Source: Proteles cristata cristata
Lineage: Eukaryota; Chordata; Mammalia; Carnivora; Hyaenidae
Direction: 5' to 3'
Length of the DNA: 64,000 nucleotides
Assembly: GCA_017311185.1 (NCBI GenBank)
Contig: JAESUZ010001283.1
Span: forward strand, 1 to 64,000
Shown: in pieces, positions 34,739 to 47,327 of the stretch
Numbering within the stretch: the stretch's first letter is position 1
Layout of the letters: the number at the start of each line of letters is the position of its first letter
Position numbers and translations under genes: made by a program
Notes under the pieces: generated by a model
What the model saw: only the letters and a program-made list of their open reading frames with translations
Told to the model about the DNA's origin: nothing
Databases searched by the model: none

Positions 34739-35706
34739 GAAAAAGACAAAGGAAATTCAGAGTGTTCTGATTCATCTAAAAGACTGACTTAATGCTCATG
34801 ATTATTGTGTGGCTTATATGTGCCAAAAATGTATGATATTTCTATGCTTTTATTAGGGATATTTATAAATAATTAAAAACTTTCTGGTACTCAGATAGTC
34901 ATCAATCATTAGAAGTGAAATACAAAGTCAGTTAAAACCAAAATAGAAGTCTGATGTTATAACTGAAATAAACTACCCTTCCTTGGTTAATATTAGCAAA
35001 CTTAGATTTATTCTGATATTAAATTTAGTTTTACACAGACACAGAAGAAACATATATTCCCAGATAAATGTAGACGATGTCAGTCCAGCAGGAGGTCCAG
35101 ACACTGTGAGCGCTGCTGCAATGAAACCCCAGCGGTATTCACCTCCTCACAAAGAACATTACAGAGAGAGATCTGAAATATATTATCACTGTACTGATGT
35201 ACAGCAGAAATTACACTTAGAATATATCCAGCAAACATTGCAAGACCCAGAAAATAATACTACCTGTGATGGTAAACGGTAAATGGAGTAATGGTAAATA
35301 TCAGTGGTAAATATCAGAGAGCAAGTATTATGAACCCAAAGTAGAAGCTCTTTTACACAATTACCTTCTGGGCTTGAACACAGACCTCAGCTTTTTACTG
35401 GCAAATTATATTCAAGCCTAATCCTGGCAACATTTTAAAGCAGCTTCTAATGTCAAAGAAATCAATACCTCTGTATATGAATAGGAGAATAATATGTAAG
35501 GTTCATCTGTCTCTGAAATTCTGTCTACAAAAGCCCAAGTAATATTTATGCAGCACACCTTATATATGCTAAACCGAAAAATAACCAAAATGATTAATGC
35601 ATGACTTAGTAAAAAACAAATCAAGGGAGATTGTTCACATAGAAAGGAGTAATATAGGCACTTTAATGAAAAAAAGGAGGCAGTTTAAAACAATAAATAT
35701 AAAAGT
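34739..35706. other. Non-coding, with an unexplained open frame
   Basis: An open frame runs on the plus strand from about 34983 to 35282, with an AG at 35038 (ttttacacag) and a GT at 35272 that could act as splice sites. The peptide (for example KPQRYSPPHKEHYRERSEIY) is not one I recognise. The rest shows nothing assignable. Confidence 0.35.
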
Positions 35707-35718
35707 ACAGGTGCCTCA

Positions 35719-35943
35719 GGGCACCTGGTGGCTCAGTCAGTTACACATCTGACTCTTGATTTCAGCTCAGGTCATGATTTCATGGTTTGTGAGTTCAAGC
35801 CCCACATCGAACTCTTCACTGACAGCATGGAGGCTGCTTAGGATTCTCTCTTCTTCTCTCCCTGCCCCTTCCCAACTAGTGAGCACTCACTCACTCGCTC
35901 ACTCTCTCTCTCAAAATAAATAAATAAACTTAAAAGAAAACAC
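35719..35943 (+). mobile_element. CAN-SINE
   Basis: The head gcacctggtggctcagtcag has one base missing from the ctgggtgg motif. The flanks acaggtgcctca (35707-35718) and acagctgcctca (35944-35955) are the target-site duplication. Confidence 0.92.
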
Positions 35944-36119
35944 ACAGCTGCCTCAGTATACTTTTTCAAAGTTTAGGGTACAGAACAATTCCATCACTGG
36001 ACAAAAGATTTCTTAATCCTGCCCTTTTGTAGTTAAATTCTGCCCTCACCCCTAACCCTTGCCAACCACTGTATTCTCTGTAGCTATAGGTCTTTTTTCT
36101 TTCTTTCCTCTTCTTTTTG

Positions 36120-36144
36120 GTTTTTTTTTTTTTTTTTTTTTTTG
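36120..36144. repeat. Poly(T) run
   Basis: A run of about 23 T with no SINE or L1 3' end directly attached. It may be the remnant of a truncated retro-insert in the old L1. Confidence 0.7.
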
Positions 36145-36277
36145 GAAGAGGGGGAGTTCTGTTCCCATTTTATTTTATTTTCATGCTCTACCTCAAGAGG
36201 ACTCCTAATATGTTTAAGTGTGTCTTTATATAGGCATATGTCCCTGAAAGCTACATAGTGTTTTGTGTGTATGTGAT

Positions 36278-36395
36278 TTTTATTTATTTACTTATTTATT
36301 TCAGTGCAGGACTCAAACTCATGAACCTGAAGATCATGACCTGAGCCTAAGCCAAAAGTCAGACACTTAAACGACTGAGCCATCCAGGTGCCCCA
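36278..36395 (-). mobile_element. Short-form CAN-SINE (head half)
   Basis: A T-rich start passes directly into caggactcaaactcatgaac and the head gagccatccaggtgcccca. The central CT-rich part is missing, as in the oldest CAN-SINE forms. Confidence 0.82.
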
Positions 36396-37101
36396 ATTTT
36401 TATTTGTTTTTAATGGGTACAGTTCAGTGGGTTTTAGTATATTCACAAAATTATGCAACTATCACTGATATCTAATTCTAGAACATTTCATCATCCTCTT
36501 CCAAAATCCTGTACCCATTAATAGCCACTTCCCATTGTCTCCTCTGCCAACCTCTGGCACCCAATAATCTACTTTCTTCCTCTATGCATTGGTCCATTTT
36601 GAACATTTCCTATAAATGGAATCATACAATATGTGTCTGGCTTTCTTTCACTCAGCATGATGTTTTCTAAGTTCATCCATGTTGTAACATGAATTACTAC
36701 TTCGTTCCTTTTTATGGACAAATACAATTTCACTGTATGGATATACCATATTTTCTAGCCATTAAGCTATTAGTTGACATTGTGCTGTTTCTGTATTTGG
36801 CTATCATGAATAATGCTGCTATGAACATTCACGTACAAGTTTTTGTGTGGGCATATGTTTTTATTCCTTTGGTGCAATTACCTAGAAATGGAATTTCTGG
36901 GTCATATGGTACCTTTATAGTTAACTTTTTAGGGAGTTACCAAATTGTTTTCCAAAGGGACTGCACCATTTTACATTTCACCAATATTGTATGAGAGTTA
37001 CAATCTGTCCATATCCTCTCCAACACTTGCTAATCATCCAGCTTTTTCATTACAGCCATCCTAGTGAATGTGAAGTGGTATATTATTGTGGTTTTGTGTT
37101 T

Positions 37102-37294
37102 TTTTTATTTTTTTAAAGAGAGAGAGAAAGAGAGTGTAAGCGGGGATAGGGGGCAGAAAGAGAGAGAATGAATCTCAGGTAGGCTCCATGCTCAACTTGG
37201 AGCCCAACATGGGGTTCCATCCAAAACCCTGGGATCTTGACCTGAGCTGAAATCAAGAGTCAGACACTCAACTGACTGAGCCACCCAGGTGCTC
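37102..37294 (-). mobile_element. Diverged CAN-SINE in the old L1
   Basis: Reverse SINE with an atypical body (ctccatgctcaacttggagc) and head gagccacccaggtgctct. The flanks gtggtttt and gtggttta suggest a short duplication. Confidence 0.82.
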
Positions 37295-37553
37295 TTTAGA
37301 GTGGTTTAGTTAGGCATTTCCCTGATAAGTAATGGTGTTAGTCATCTTTTTATGTACTTATTTGCCATCCATATTTCTTCTCTAGTGAAGCTCCTTTCAC
37401 ATGTTGCCTCTTTTTTCATTGGTTTATTTATCCTTTTATTGTGGTGTCCTAAGAGTTCTTTATGTGTTCTAGACTGAAGTTCCTTATCAAATACGTGATT
37501 TGATATACAGAATATTTCTCCCACAGAAATATTCTGTAGGCTGTCACTTCACT

Positions 37554-37771
37554 TTTTTTTTTTAATATTTTTATTTATTTCTAGGAGAGAGAGAGAGACA
37601 GTGTGAGCAGGGGAGGGTCAGAAAGAGAGGGAGACACAGACTCCGAAACAGGCTCGAGGCTCTGAGCTGGCAGTCAGCACAGAGCCGGATGCGGGTCTCG
37701 AACCCACGAACCGCGAGATCATGACCTGAGCGAAAGTTGGACGCCTAACCGACTAAGCCACCCAGGCGCCC
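37554..37771 (-). mobile_element. Young CAN-SINE (tgcc subfamily) with exact TSD
   Basis: Reverse copy carrying gctggcagtcagcacagagc. The 13-base duplication ctgtcacttcact (37541-37553 and 37772-37784) is an ORF2-derived piece of the old L1. Confidence 0.95.
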
Positions 37772-38057
37772 CTGTCACTTCACTTTCTTGATGGTGTTCT
37801 TTGAAGCACAGAAAGTTTAAATTTTGGGGAAAAAATTTTTTTAATTTTGATGAAACCCAATTTTTCCAAATTTTTCTTTTATGGGTTGTACGCTTTGGTG
37901 TTACAGCTAAGAATTTTTTGTCCAGCCACTGATCAGGAGGATTTTTCCATATATTTTCTGTTAAATCCTTTCTAATTTTACACTTTCTGTTTACATCTCT
38001 GATCCGTTTTCAGTTAATTTCTATCTGAGGGGGGAGGTCTAGGTTGATTTTTTTTTT

Positions 38058-38578
38058 ATTTTACTGAATTTTATTTTATTTTATTTTATTTTATTTTATT
38101 TTTTTACAAATAGTTTATTGTCAAATTGGTTTCCATATAACACCCAGTGCTCATCCCCACAAGTGCCCTCCTCCATGCCCATCCCTCCTCCCCCCACCAT
38201 CCATCAGTCCTCAGTTTTTGTCAGCATTCAAGAGTCTCTCATGGTTTGCCTCTCTCCCTTTCCCCCACCATTTCCCCTCTTCTTCTCCCCCTTGTTCCTC
38301 CGTTATGTTCCTCCTAATCCTCCTATACGTGCCAACATATGATATTTGTCCTTCTCTGCCTGACTTATTTCGCTCAGCATAACACCCTCAAGGTCCATCC
38401 ATGTTGCTACACATGGCCAGATGTCATTGTTTCTCATTGCCATGTAGTATTCCATGGTATAGATAAACCACATCTTCTTGATCCATTCATCTGTTAATGG
38501 ACACTTAGGCTCTTTCCATGTTTTAGCTATTGTAGAGAGTGCTGCTATGAACATTGGGGTACATGTGCTCCTATGCAT
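38058..38578 (-). mobile_element. 5'-truncated young L1 with (TTTTA)n tail
   Basis: Reverse L1 tail: a (TTTTA)n run at about 38062-38108 has replaced the plain A tail, then the 3'UTR and the ORF2 C-terminus (SLARIGGLGG-type end at 38303; TPMFIAALSTIAKTWKEPKC). The duplication aggttgatttttttttt is at 38041-38057 and about 38579-38595. Target: the ancient L1. Confidence 0.93.
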
Positions 38579-38770
38579 AGGTTGATTTTTTTTTTTTTAG
38601 TCTTTCACATATTGATATCCAATTGTTCCAATTAAAGATTAGCTTTAATCCACTGAATTTTTTTGCATTTTTGTCAAAAAGTGTGGCCATATATGTGTGA
38701 TTCTATTTCTAAACATTTATCTTTATACAATACCACATGGTCAGATCACTATAGCTTTCTATTAAGTCTC

Positions 38771-38988
38771 TTTTTTTATAAATTTTTTTAATGTTTATTT
38801 ATTATTGAGACAGAAACAGAGCATGAGTAGGGGAGGGGCAGAGAGAGAGGGAGACACAGAATCAGAAGCAGGCTCCAGGCTCCGAGCTGCTAGCACAGAG
38901 CCCGATGTGGGGCTCAAACCTATGTACCATGAGATCATGACCTGAGCCGAAGTCAGAAGCTTAACTGACTGAGCCACCCAGGTGCCCC
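38771..38988 (-). mobile_element. CAN-SINE with exact 13-base TSD
   Basis: Reverse copy with an older body type (gagctgctagcacagagccc). The duplication tctattaagtctc is at 38758-38770 and 38989-39001, within the old L1. Confidence 0.94.
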
Positions 38989-39760
38989 TCTATTAAGTCT
39001 CAAAATCTAATAGTTAAGCCCTTTAAGACTGTTTTGGCCATTCTGTGTACTTTGCATTTTTATATATATTTTACAGTCAATGTGTCAATTTCTACAAAAA
39101 ACCCTCCTGAGAATTTGACTCAGATTTCATTGAATCTATATATCAATTTGGGGATAATGATGTATTAACAATATGAGTTTTCCAACTCATAAACATGGTT
39201 TATTTCTCCATTTATTTAGCATTGCTTTAATTACTCTCAGAGTTTTAAAGTTTCAACAAAGGGGTTTTATAATATTGTTATAATTTCCCCTAAATAGGTT
39301 TATGCTTTTGTGATACTACCCTAAATGGTATATTTTAAATTTCATTTTCTAAGTGCTTACTGCTAGTACATAAGAAGACAATCTTTATATATTGATCTTT
39401 TGTCTAGAAAGCTTGCTAAGTTGACTTACTAGTTTTAATAGATTTTATTGCTTTTTTGGTCGAGTACTTAGAGTTTTCTGCATATATAATCATGTCGCCT
39501 GTGAATAAAGACCATTTACTTCTCATACAACCTGCATACCTGTATTTCTTTTTCTTACTTTATTCTACTGAGTAGGATCTCCAGTACAATATTGAGTTAA
39601 AGTGATAAGAATACATTCTTGCCTGATTCCTGACTTTAGCCTTTGACCATTAAGTATAATTTTGGTTGTATGTTTTCTGTTGATAAACACTGTTTTTAAT
39701 GCTCTCCTTCCAACCATGGGATGACTTAGCATAAATATTTGCATATATTTTGAATTAATT

Positions 39761-40449
39761 TCAATTTGGGACTAACTTCCCATCTGGACCAGGTCAAGTC
39801 ACTCTTAACAGGGAACTGGCTTCAAATATGCAGAACCAAGACCACAGTGTGGCAAGCAACTGGCTGCTGGGGTTCAAAAGCAGTTGCCTCAAAGAGCGAG
39901 TGAATACACGGTATTTCAGAGGCACAAATAAAGAGAGTTGGAACTAAAATTACTATCTACTCTCTGCCAGGCCCTGCATGATGCCTTTTATGTGAGTCAT
40001 CTCCATTTCTGCTCTTCTTATCTATACAGAGTCAGAATTTTTAAATAATTCTATTCCTCCATCTTCGGCAAGGTAAGAGGCAAAGTGCCATGAGGCACAA
40101 AGCTTTTCTAATCTCACCGTGCAGGATGGGCTCCCAGGCTCCCTTTCACTCCTGCAGCAATGACCCAAATATGATACCGCAGCTGATTATCCAAGCAAGG
40201 GAAAAACAACTGATTTCCTCTCCGTCTGACGTTTTTGACCTGAAAAACAATTTCATTTTTTACCACCGTGTAATATGAATTTATATTCTCCAGAAAGTTC
40301 TTATATATAGCTTGTATATAGTCTACATACAAGATGCCTTCTAAACTATATGTTATATTTCCCTTCTATTTCCCAGGGATGTACTTGGAAAACTTGGAAA
40401 TTGTACACATATAAAATTTTTAGAGAGGGGGAAAGGCCCCAGGCTCTTT
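39761..40449. other. Non-coding, no recognised gene
   Basis: Single-copy-looking. The stretch near 39960-40040 may belong to the MIR relic that follows, but the match is too weak to call. Confidence 0.45.
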
Positions 40450-40560
40450 TTGCACAGCCTAACCATTTTCAGGAGAGGAGCTGGGGCTCAGGGATATTAA
40501 GTGGCCTTTCCAGGCTTGCACAGCTAGTTAGTGACAAACCCTGGACTAGAATTATTCTAA
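40450..40560 (-). mobile_element. MIR relic
   Basis: Reverse MIR core: gaggagctggggctcaggga, cttgcacagctagttagtga and acaaaccctggac. Short and mutated. Confidence 0.7.
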
Positions 40561-40776
40561 AAACCCTTATGACTGTCATTCTCACCAGGACTGGCATAAG
40601 TACTAAATCCACTTACATCATAATTAACTGCTTTGTCATGGTTTTTCATTAACCACTCAAATTTCTCAGTTCCAAATATGTTGACATCTAATCTAATTAT
40701 TCATAATTATTATTAAGTTGCATTTTAGGCAACCCCTCTTCCCTTAAATGCATAAAAGATGAAAAACATATTGTGA

Positions 40777-40960
40777 GGGACACCTGGATGACTCAGCAAG
40801 CATCTGACTTTGGCTCAGGTCATGATCCCACGGCTTGTGTGTTCGACCCCCGTGTTGGGCTCTGTGCTGAAAGCTCAGAGTCTGAAGCCTGTTTCAGATT
40901 CTGTGTCTCCCTCTCTCTCTGTCCCTCTGTCTCTCAAAAATAAACATTTTTTAAAAATAA
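40777..40960 (+). mobile_element. CAN-SINE with deletion in the head
   Basis: The segment between the A box and the anticodon-like region is shortened (gatgactcagcaagcatctg lacks the cggttaag part). The body is the older type. Such a copy lacks a normal A-box spacing. Confidence 0.87.
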
Positions 40961-42378
40961 GAATAAGATACTGTGACAAATTTTGTGGAGAAAATGGATA
41001 TATATTCATGTAAAACAATAGATATTTCGAAAGGCATTGTGACATTTTGAACCTATAGGCCACATGGACTGTAATCCAGTTTTCTTCTCTCTGTACATGA
41101 GCATTTAATCAGAGTGAATAATGAAGACATAGAAAACTGGGTCCCCTAACAAGATTCTCTCATTTGGACTTTTGAAAATGTGTCTCTCAAATTTCAGTTA
41201 TTTTACAGGAGGTCACAATGTTTAATCTTTACATATAATTCAGTCTGTTAGGGAAAAAAAAGAAGAAATGATACCTTTTTCCGTTTGTGGGAGGCATTGT
41301 TTGGGGATCAAATAATAACAATAAAGGAAAAAACCAATCTCGTCAAGAAGAGAAATTAAGAAGCCCACCCAGCAGTTCAGATTCCTACTGTAGTTAACAG
41401 GGAGTTTACTGCCACCAAGTGGTTTCCTAAATTCACTTAATTCTGTAACTGTTGTTTCTTAAATTCTCCCCAAATATCAATATGTTTTCAAAGCATCTGC
41501 TTTCAGTTTAAATGAAAATATCATAAAACCTCACACAGAGACAACTGAAAACTTTTCCTAAATTGAAAAATTAGGAAGTGCTATATTGTCAAAAGAATAT
41601 GTGGTGAATATTTGCGTTTGCTAAACTTCTGTCATTGAAACAGCCAGAAACCAGGTGATACAAACACAGTTACTCAACACATGGGAAGGCTGATACGTGT
41701 TGCTGCTGATAACAGAGGGGAAAATTCTTTAAAACAAATGTTGAATGAGGAAGTGTACATTCTTCGAATGGGATCTAATGTCCAGTAAACAAATAATGAA
41801 GTTGGTTCTGGCCCCATGCTCCCCTACAACCCTCCACTTTTGGGACAGTTCTGAGGACTATTTAGGGAGTGAGGCTTGCAAAATAGTAGGAGATTTTATT
41901 CATGTCATGATGCCTATTTGCATCCCGCAGAAACTTGCTCAAAAGTGGACATTCAAAACAGAGCTCTTATAAAAGAAAGCTTCCTCTTCCTGTTGCAGTA
42001 TTTCCCATCGTCGCACCCAATGGCAACAAATAGCTGACAATAGGGCCAAATACAGCTCTGGGTGTGCATTTTGTAGAGTAAATACTAAAGGTGAATATTT
42101 AAGGAAGAGATAACTCCAGCCTCCTCCTCACATCACCATGGCAACCAGAGCTATCTTGTTCAAGCACGTCAGCCAGGCGCTGTGATCTTTGGCCTTGGCT
42201 CACAATATCCTAAAGAGTCTTCTTTAATCTCTTTTTTAGCTTTTAGCATCTTGTTCAGTTTAGCCTGATATCAAGCACTAATCAATGGGGCAAATGCTTA
42301 CTAATCATCACTTACTAAGGCAGTGTTTCTCCATGAAACAAAAGACGACCTACATCAAATTCACTAGAGTTGCTTGTT
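40961..42378. other. Non-coding, no recognised gene
   Basis: AT-rich, single-copy-looking sequence. No open frame shows recognisable content. Confidence 0.5.
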
Positions 42379-42395
42379 AAGAATGCCAATTCTAG

Positions 42396-42616
42396 GGGCG
42401 CCTGGGTGGCTTAGTCGGTTAAGCGTCCGACTTTCGCTTGGGTCATGATCTTGCAGTTCGTGGGTTCGAGCCCCGCGTCGGGCTCTGTGCTGACTGCCAA
42501 CTCAGAGGCTGGAGCCTGTTTCAGTCTGTGACTCCCTCTCTCTCTGACCCTCCCCTGCTCACACTGTCTCTCTCTCTCTCCTAGAAGTAAAATAAAACAT
42601 TAAAAAAAAAAAAAAA
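42396..42616 (+). mobile_element. Young CAN-SINE with exact 17-base TSD
   Basis: Young form with a 17-base A run in the tail. The duplication aagaatgccaattctag at 42379-42395 and 42617-42633 is exact, pointing to a recent insertion. Confidence 0.96.
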
Positions 42617-42633
42617 AAGAATGCCAATTCTAG

Positions 42634-43914
42634 GGCCCCACCCCAGGCCTACTGAAACGACTCTGCCTTTTAGCAACCACTGCATGATTCTTATGCCCTT
42701 AGACTTGGGGATTACTGACCTAGGGGAAAGGTCACAAAGCAGTGGTTCTCACACACTTGGCTACACAATAGGATAATCTAAAGATTCCTTCAAATCCATT
42801 GATGCTTATCTCCTACCTCCAGATAGTCTGATTAATTAGTATGGGTACGATCTGGTCATTAGGATTTTTAAAAACTCTCCAGGTGATTCTAATATATAAG
42901 AAGGCTAGGGAACCTGTCAGAGAGGATTCTAGATCTCACCTGATGACTATTTAAAAGACAAAGAAGTAGAAGATGCCAAAATGGTAATAATGTTGCCTAA
43001 TCCTGGCATTCTCCTCACTCTAAGCTGCTTATGTCATTTAACCTGGAGGCCCTAATAATTCCATCACCCTTAACAGAAGTTCTGAGACTTTTAGTGTGTT
43101 GCCTGCAGGTTCATGCGATTTTCAAAAAGGATCTGGGGTATTCTTCTCTGAGACTCCTGTGGGCTAACAGGGGCCCATGACTAATTAAACCAAGTGTAAA
43201 CTGAGGTGGTATCTACCTGTGCAGCTTTTTAACCATTTTTATTTTAGCCATTAATCCAACAAATACTAATTAATTCAGACCTTGCTCATTAATATGAAAA
43301 AACAACCTGTGGACTCGATACCCTCTATCACATTGTCAACTCAGAGGATGTTATTTTTGAATTTTTCTCTTTTCAAATTATTCAACTTAGCCAAAATGTT
43401 TAACAGAATAATCCTATATAAATGTGACTTAGATCTATAATTACCTTCTGGTTTCCCCAAATTACTTATCACACAGAATAAATGCATTGAAGTGTCTTAA
43501 CAATACGTCATGCCATCTCAGGGTGACGTGTTAGAAACTACATAGTACTCTTCCCGGCATGTCTTCCCTCTTTTAACATTTAAGTAACTCCAAAAAACTA
43601 CTCTCCCGAGGACGCTGGCCTAGTCTCCCTAAAATGGATGTTTCGACTAGCTATTAATTCTTACCAAAACTTTCAAGTTTAGCAATTACTCTTTAAAATG
43701 TGCCCCTGGTCCTGTACTTGGCCTTCATGTCAGTGGAGTGGATTCTGAACTAATGGTCTGCCTTGCAGGCCATCTCACCTCACCTTTTGTTTAAATGAGG
43801 CTTCTTGCCAGGGTAGTGAGACTATTTGTAAGTGATGTGATTGAACATTCAGTGCAGCACTCCTATGATTTGTGCTTTAAAAATGGTGATTATTGTATTA
43901 AAAACTATTATGGT
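42634..43914. other. Non-coding, no recognised gene
   Basis: Nothing recognised with confidence. Text near 42650-42910 (for example accccaggcctactgaaacg) hints at an old interspersed repeat that I could not assign. Confidence 0.45.
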
Positions 43915-44112
43915 GGGGCGCCTAGGTGGTTCAGTCAGTTGAGCATCTGGCTCTTCAGCTCAGGTCATGATTTCACAGTTCGTGGGTTCAAGCCCCACAT
44001 TGGGCTCTGCGCTGACAGCATGGAGCCTGTTTGGGATTCTGTCTCTCTCTGCCCCTCCTCAGCTCATGTACTCTGTCTATCTCTCAAAGTAAATACATAA
44101 ATAAACTTTAAA
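43915..44112 (+). mobile_element. CAN-SINE, first of a tandem pair
   Basis: Head ggcgcctaggtggttcagtc; the body is of the shorter older type (gacagcatggagcctg). The A-rich tail leads almost directly into the next SINE. Confidence 0.9.
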
Positions 44113-44120
44113 AAATTTCT

Positions 44121-44340
44121 GGGGTGCCTGGGTGGCTCAGTCGGTTAAGCGTCCAACTTCGGCTCAGGTCATGATCTCACGGTTCATGGGTTCAAGCCCC
44201 ACATTGGGCTCTATGCTGACAGCTAGCTCAGAGCCTGGAGCCTGTTTAGGATTCTGTGTCTCCCTCTCTCTCTGACCCTCCCCTGTTCGTGCTCTCTCTC
44301 TCTCTCTCAGAAATAAACAAAACATTTTAAAAAATTAAAA
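44121..44340 (+). mobile_element. CAN-SINE, second of a tandem pair
   Basis: It has the gacagctagctcagag body. It sits in the A-rich tail of the preceding copy: the A/T-rich flanks aaaaaatttct and aaaaaaattttt are similar, as expected for insertion into a tail. Confidence 0.9.
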
Positions 44341-45179
44341 AAATTTTTTATTACATTAAGAATTTTGTTTAAACCTAGTTTCAACTTCTCTTATATTATT
44401 TGTTTGAATTAACAGAGCTTCCTAAATACCTTTTAGAGCATTGATAAAACATTTAAGAATGACAGCATTTTATATGAATATATTAATTTGAGGTGGTGGT
44501 GTACTTGTGAAAATGTAGAATATATGGGATGAAAAGAGAAAAAGAATGTGGAACTGTAAAAGAGGAAGTGCAACTAATAAGTTTCATTATAGATTTTTTT
44601 TAAATGTATGTTGAGTTTCTATTACATACCAGGATTTTCATTCTATGTATTTGCAAATATGTCACTGAGTAAAACAGATGAAAATCTTGGGAAAAAAAAA
44701 TCTATGTGGCATCAGACATGTGGAAAAATCATTCTGTTATCTAACTAAATTTTTTTGTAGAACAGTTTGAACTGTAAAAGGTTATTACCTATTTGGGTTT
44801 TCAAAATATAGTATATTCTCTTTACTTTTAGAAAATAAAGGGGGAAAAAAGAGAAGACATTTAGTTTTAAATGGTTACTTTTCAAAATTAAATGACATAG
44901 TAAGAGCCAAACAAAAATTGGCCTTCTGTGTGCTAGCACTTATGACTCTATTTTGTTATTATAATATTATATAATTACAATAGGGTCAGAGTAATAAGAG
45001 CCACATTCCATCATCAGTGCAGATTAGTACCTAGCACTGGTCACAACCAAGCACATGAAACTGTAAGCAAGAGACTGGAGGGAAGGAAAGCTGACGGGGA
45101 CCTGGCGGACTGACATACTGGAGTCATCGCTGCAGTTTTCAATCCTGGTGTTTGGGTATTTGGGGCATTGGTGCAGGCA
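44341..45179. other. Non-coding, no recognised gene
   Basis: AT-rich sequence without assignable content. Confidence 0.5.
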
Positions 45180-45290
45180 ATGGTTAAGAGCACGGAGTTG
45201 GAGCCAGACACACCCATGATCCAACGCATGCCGGATTGCTAAGGATCTGAGCGACTGTGGACAAATTGATGGCACCCATAAGTCTCGTTT
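45180..45290 (+). mobile_element. MIR relic (5' half)
   Basis: The MIR head ggttaagagcacggagttgg followed by agccagacacac is recognisable; the rest decays quickly. Confidence 0.72.
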
Positions 45291-45334
45291 TTGTTTTGGT
45301 TTTTATTGTAAAAAAAAAAAGTCAAGCTAATGCT

Positions 45335-45735
45335 TATGTATTTGTTTTCTAGGGCGGCCATAACAAAACACTGCAGACCGAGTGACTTCACAGAAATGTA
45401 TCTTCTCACCATTCTGGAGGCTAGAAGTTCAAGATGAAGGTATCTTCTGAGGCCTCTCTCCTTGACTTGCAGGTGGCTGCTTTCTCATTGTGCCCACACA
45501 TGGCCTTTCCTCTGTGCTGTTTCCCTGGTATCTCTCTGTGTGTTCAAACGTCCTCTCCTTTTAAGAATACCAGCTGTCTTGGATTAGGGCCCACCCTAAC
45601 AGCCTTATTTTAACTTAATCATCTCTTAAAGACCCTATCTCCAAATACAGTAATATTCTGAAGTACCTGGGATAAATGCTTCAACATATAAATTTGGGGG
45701 AGACACAGTTCACCCCATAACAGCCTGTTTCATAA
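45335..45735 (+). mobile_element. Old mammalian interspersed repeat, family not assigned
   Basis: A familiar medium-copy mammalian repeat: gggcggccataacaaaacac, tctggaggctagaagttcaa, ggattagggcccaccctaac and gaccctatctccaaatacag, ending ccataacag. It has no coding content. I recognise the sequence type but not the exact family name. Confidence 0.7.
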
Positions 45736-45762
45736 TAGTGAGACTTTAAAGAAATACTGTAC

Positions 45763-45990
45763 GGGGCACCTGGGTGGCTTAGTTGGTTAAGCGTCCGACT
45801 TTCACTTGGGTCATGATCCTGCGGTTCGCGGGTTCGAGCCCCACGTCGGGCTCTGTGCTGACTGCCAGCTCAGAGCCTGGAGCCTGTTTCAGAGTCTGTG
45901 ACTCCTTCTCTCTCTGACCCTCCCCTGCTCATGCTGTCTCTCTCTCTCTCTCCTAGAAATAAATAAAACATTAAAAAAATTTTTTTAAAT
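45763..45990 (+). mobile_element. Young CAN-SINE, first of a stacked pair
   Basis: Head ggcacctgggtggcttagtt with the young body. The left flank taaagaaatactgtac recurs, altered, after the second copy (taaagaaaaataatgtac, about 46213-46231), so the pair shares one outer duplication. Confidence 0.93.
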
Positions 45991-46001
45991 AAAGAAATAA
46001 T

Positions 46002-46210
46002 GGGGCGCCTGGGTGGCTTAGTCGGTTAAGCATCCGACTTTCACTTAGGTCATGATCTCACGGTTCCTGGGTTCGAGCCCCGCATCGGGCTCTGTGCTGA
46101 CTGCCAGCTCAGAGCCTGGAGCCTGTTTCAGTCTGTGACTCCCTCTCTCTCTGACCCTCCCCTGCTCACGCTGTCTCTCTCCTAGAAATAAATAAAAATA
46201 TTTTTTAAAA
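46002..46210 (+). mobile_element. Young CAN-SINE, second of a stacked pair
   Basis: Same subfamily and orientation as its left neighbour, about 12 bases beyond that copy's tail. The interval aaataaagaaataat resembles the shared target, so one copy probably inserted into the tail or flanking duplicate of the other. Confidence 0.93.
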
Positions 46211-46294
46211 AATAAAGAAAAATAATGTACATAAATCACTTAGCAAAATGCCTGGAAATAAATGAGGAAACAACCCAGGATGATGGAAATATTT

Positions 46295-46402
46295 TATGTC
46301 TTCACTTGGTGGTGTTACATGGGTCAAAACTCATTGACTCATGCACTTAAAATGCACATTTGATTGCTTGTATATTACACCCCAATAAAGCTAATTTAAA
46401 AA
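46295..46402 (+). mobile_element. Old L1 3' end
   Basis: The last 100 bases of an ancient L1 3'UTR: aaaactcattgactcatgca, tatattacaccccaataaag. Confidence 0.75.
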
Positions 46403-47310
46403 TATTAAGTTACTACCTATCCACGTCTCTACCTAATGATGTCCTCTGAAAGCATTTTAATATATTTAAAACATAGTTCAAGGTATAAGAAACCCATTAG
46501 CCTGAATGCTTGGTGACTTATTGCCCCCAAAAGATTCCCAAGCGAAAATAGAAGTATCCTAGAGTCTGGAGCTAAAAAGAAGGTCTGTGCCTGGTGTTTG
46601 CATCTGTCAATACTCCCATATAAAACTAAATCACCCAACGAGTCATTTTTCCTGGGAGTATGTCAGCCCCTCAAGGGAGTTTTAGAACTATACTTTTCCA
46701 AAAAGGAGCTGAGTTCCCAGCATGTAACTTTGAAATTAATGGAAGACCTTGAGTATTTAAATGCACCAACTGTCTTAAGCACCAGTTACTGTGCCAGAGT
46801 TGGTATAAAGTCTTAAGAAGCTCCATTTGAAATGAAAGTGAAAAATAGTGAAATTTTCTCCTGCAGATTTTGAATAGCATCCAAGTTAAATGATCATGAC
46901 AACAGCGACAACACGTCCTGAGGGATTTAATTTTCAGCCTCAGCTTCTTAAGCCTGCATTTATCCTTGGGACATCAGGAGAATTTCCAAGTTAATGTTGA
47001 TAAAGACTCATGAAACTTCAGACGTAGAGATCTGCTAACCATAAAATCAGTGGTAACATTACCAAGACTTTTAAAAACCTTCCTATAAAAAACATGTCCC
47101 CATTGAAGAATTGCTTCAGGAGATAATTTGATGTGGAAACACAAATATATAGACTTACAAGCATAATGGACTTATGCAGTGCTTTGTATATCGCCAAAAG
47201 GTGTTTGTTGTCTAAATGAGTAAATATGTTGTTTGACTAAAGGAATGACTCAGGATGAAAGCAGCATTAAAAGAAGTACAGGCACAATTTTATTATAAGC
47301 ATGCAACTTT
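46403..47310. other. Non-coding, no recognised gene
   Basis: Single-copy-looking. Nothing assignable on either strand. Confidence 0.5.
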
Positions 47311-47327
47311 AAAACTAGGAATTGGCT

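Larger units (their letters stand above)
35965..39760 (-). mobile_element. Ancient L1 (L1M-type), heavily interrupted
   Basis: Reverse-strand L1 text can be followed for most of this span. The 3'UTR parts lie near 36040-36110 and 36400-36700 (cctataaatggaatcataca). The ORF2 C-terminal region is at 36780-37080 (tgaataatgctgctatgaac). Reverse transcriptase sequence is at 38990-39720, including the degenerate antisense of the FADD motif near 39490 (catgtcgcctgtgaataaag). It is interrupted by SINEs at 36278, 37102, 37554 and 38771 and by a young L1 tail at 38058. No reading frame survives. Confidence 0.8.
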
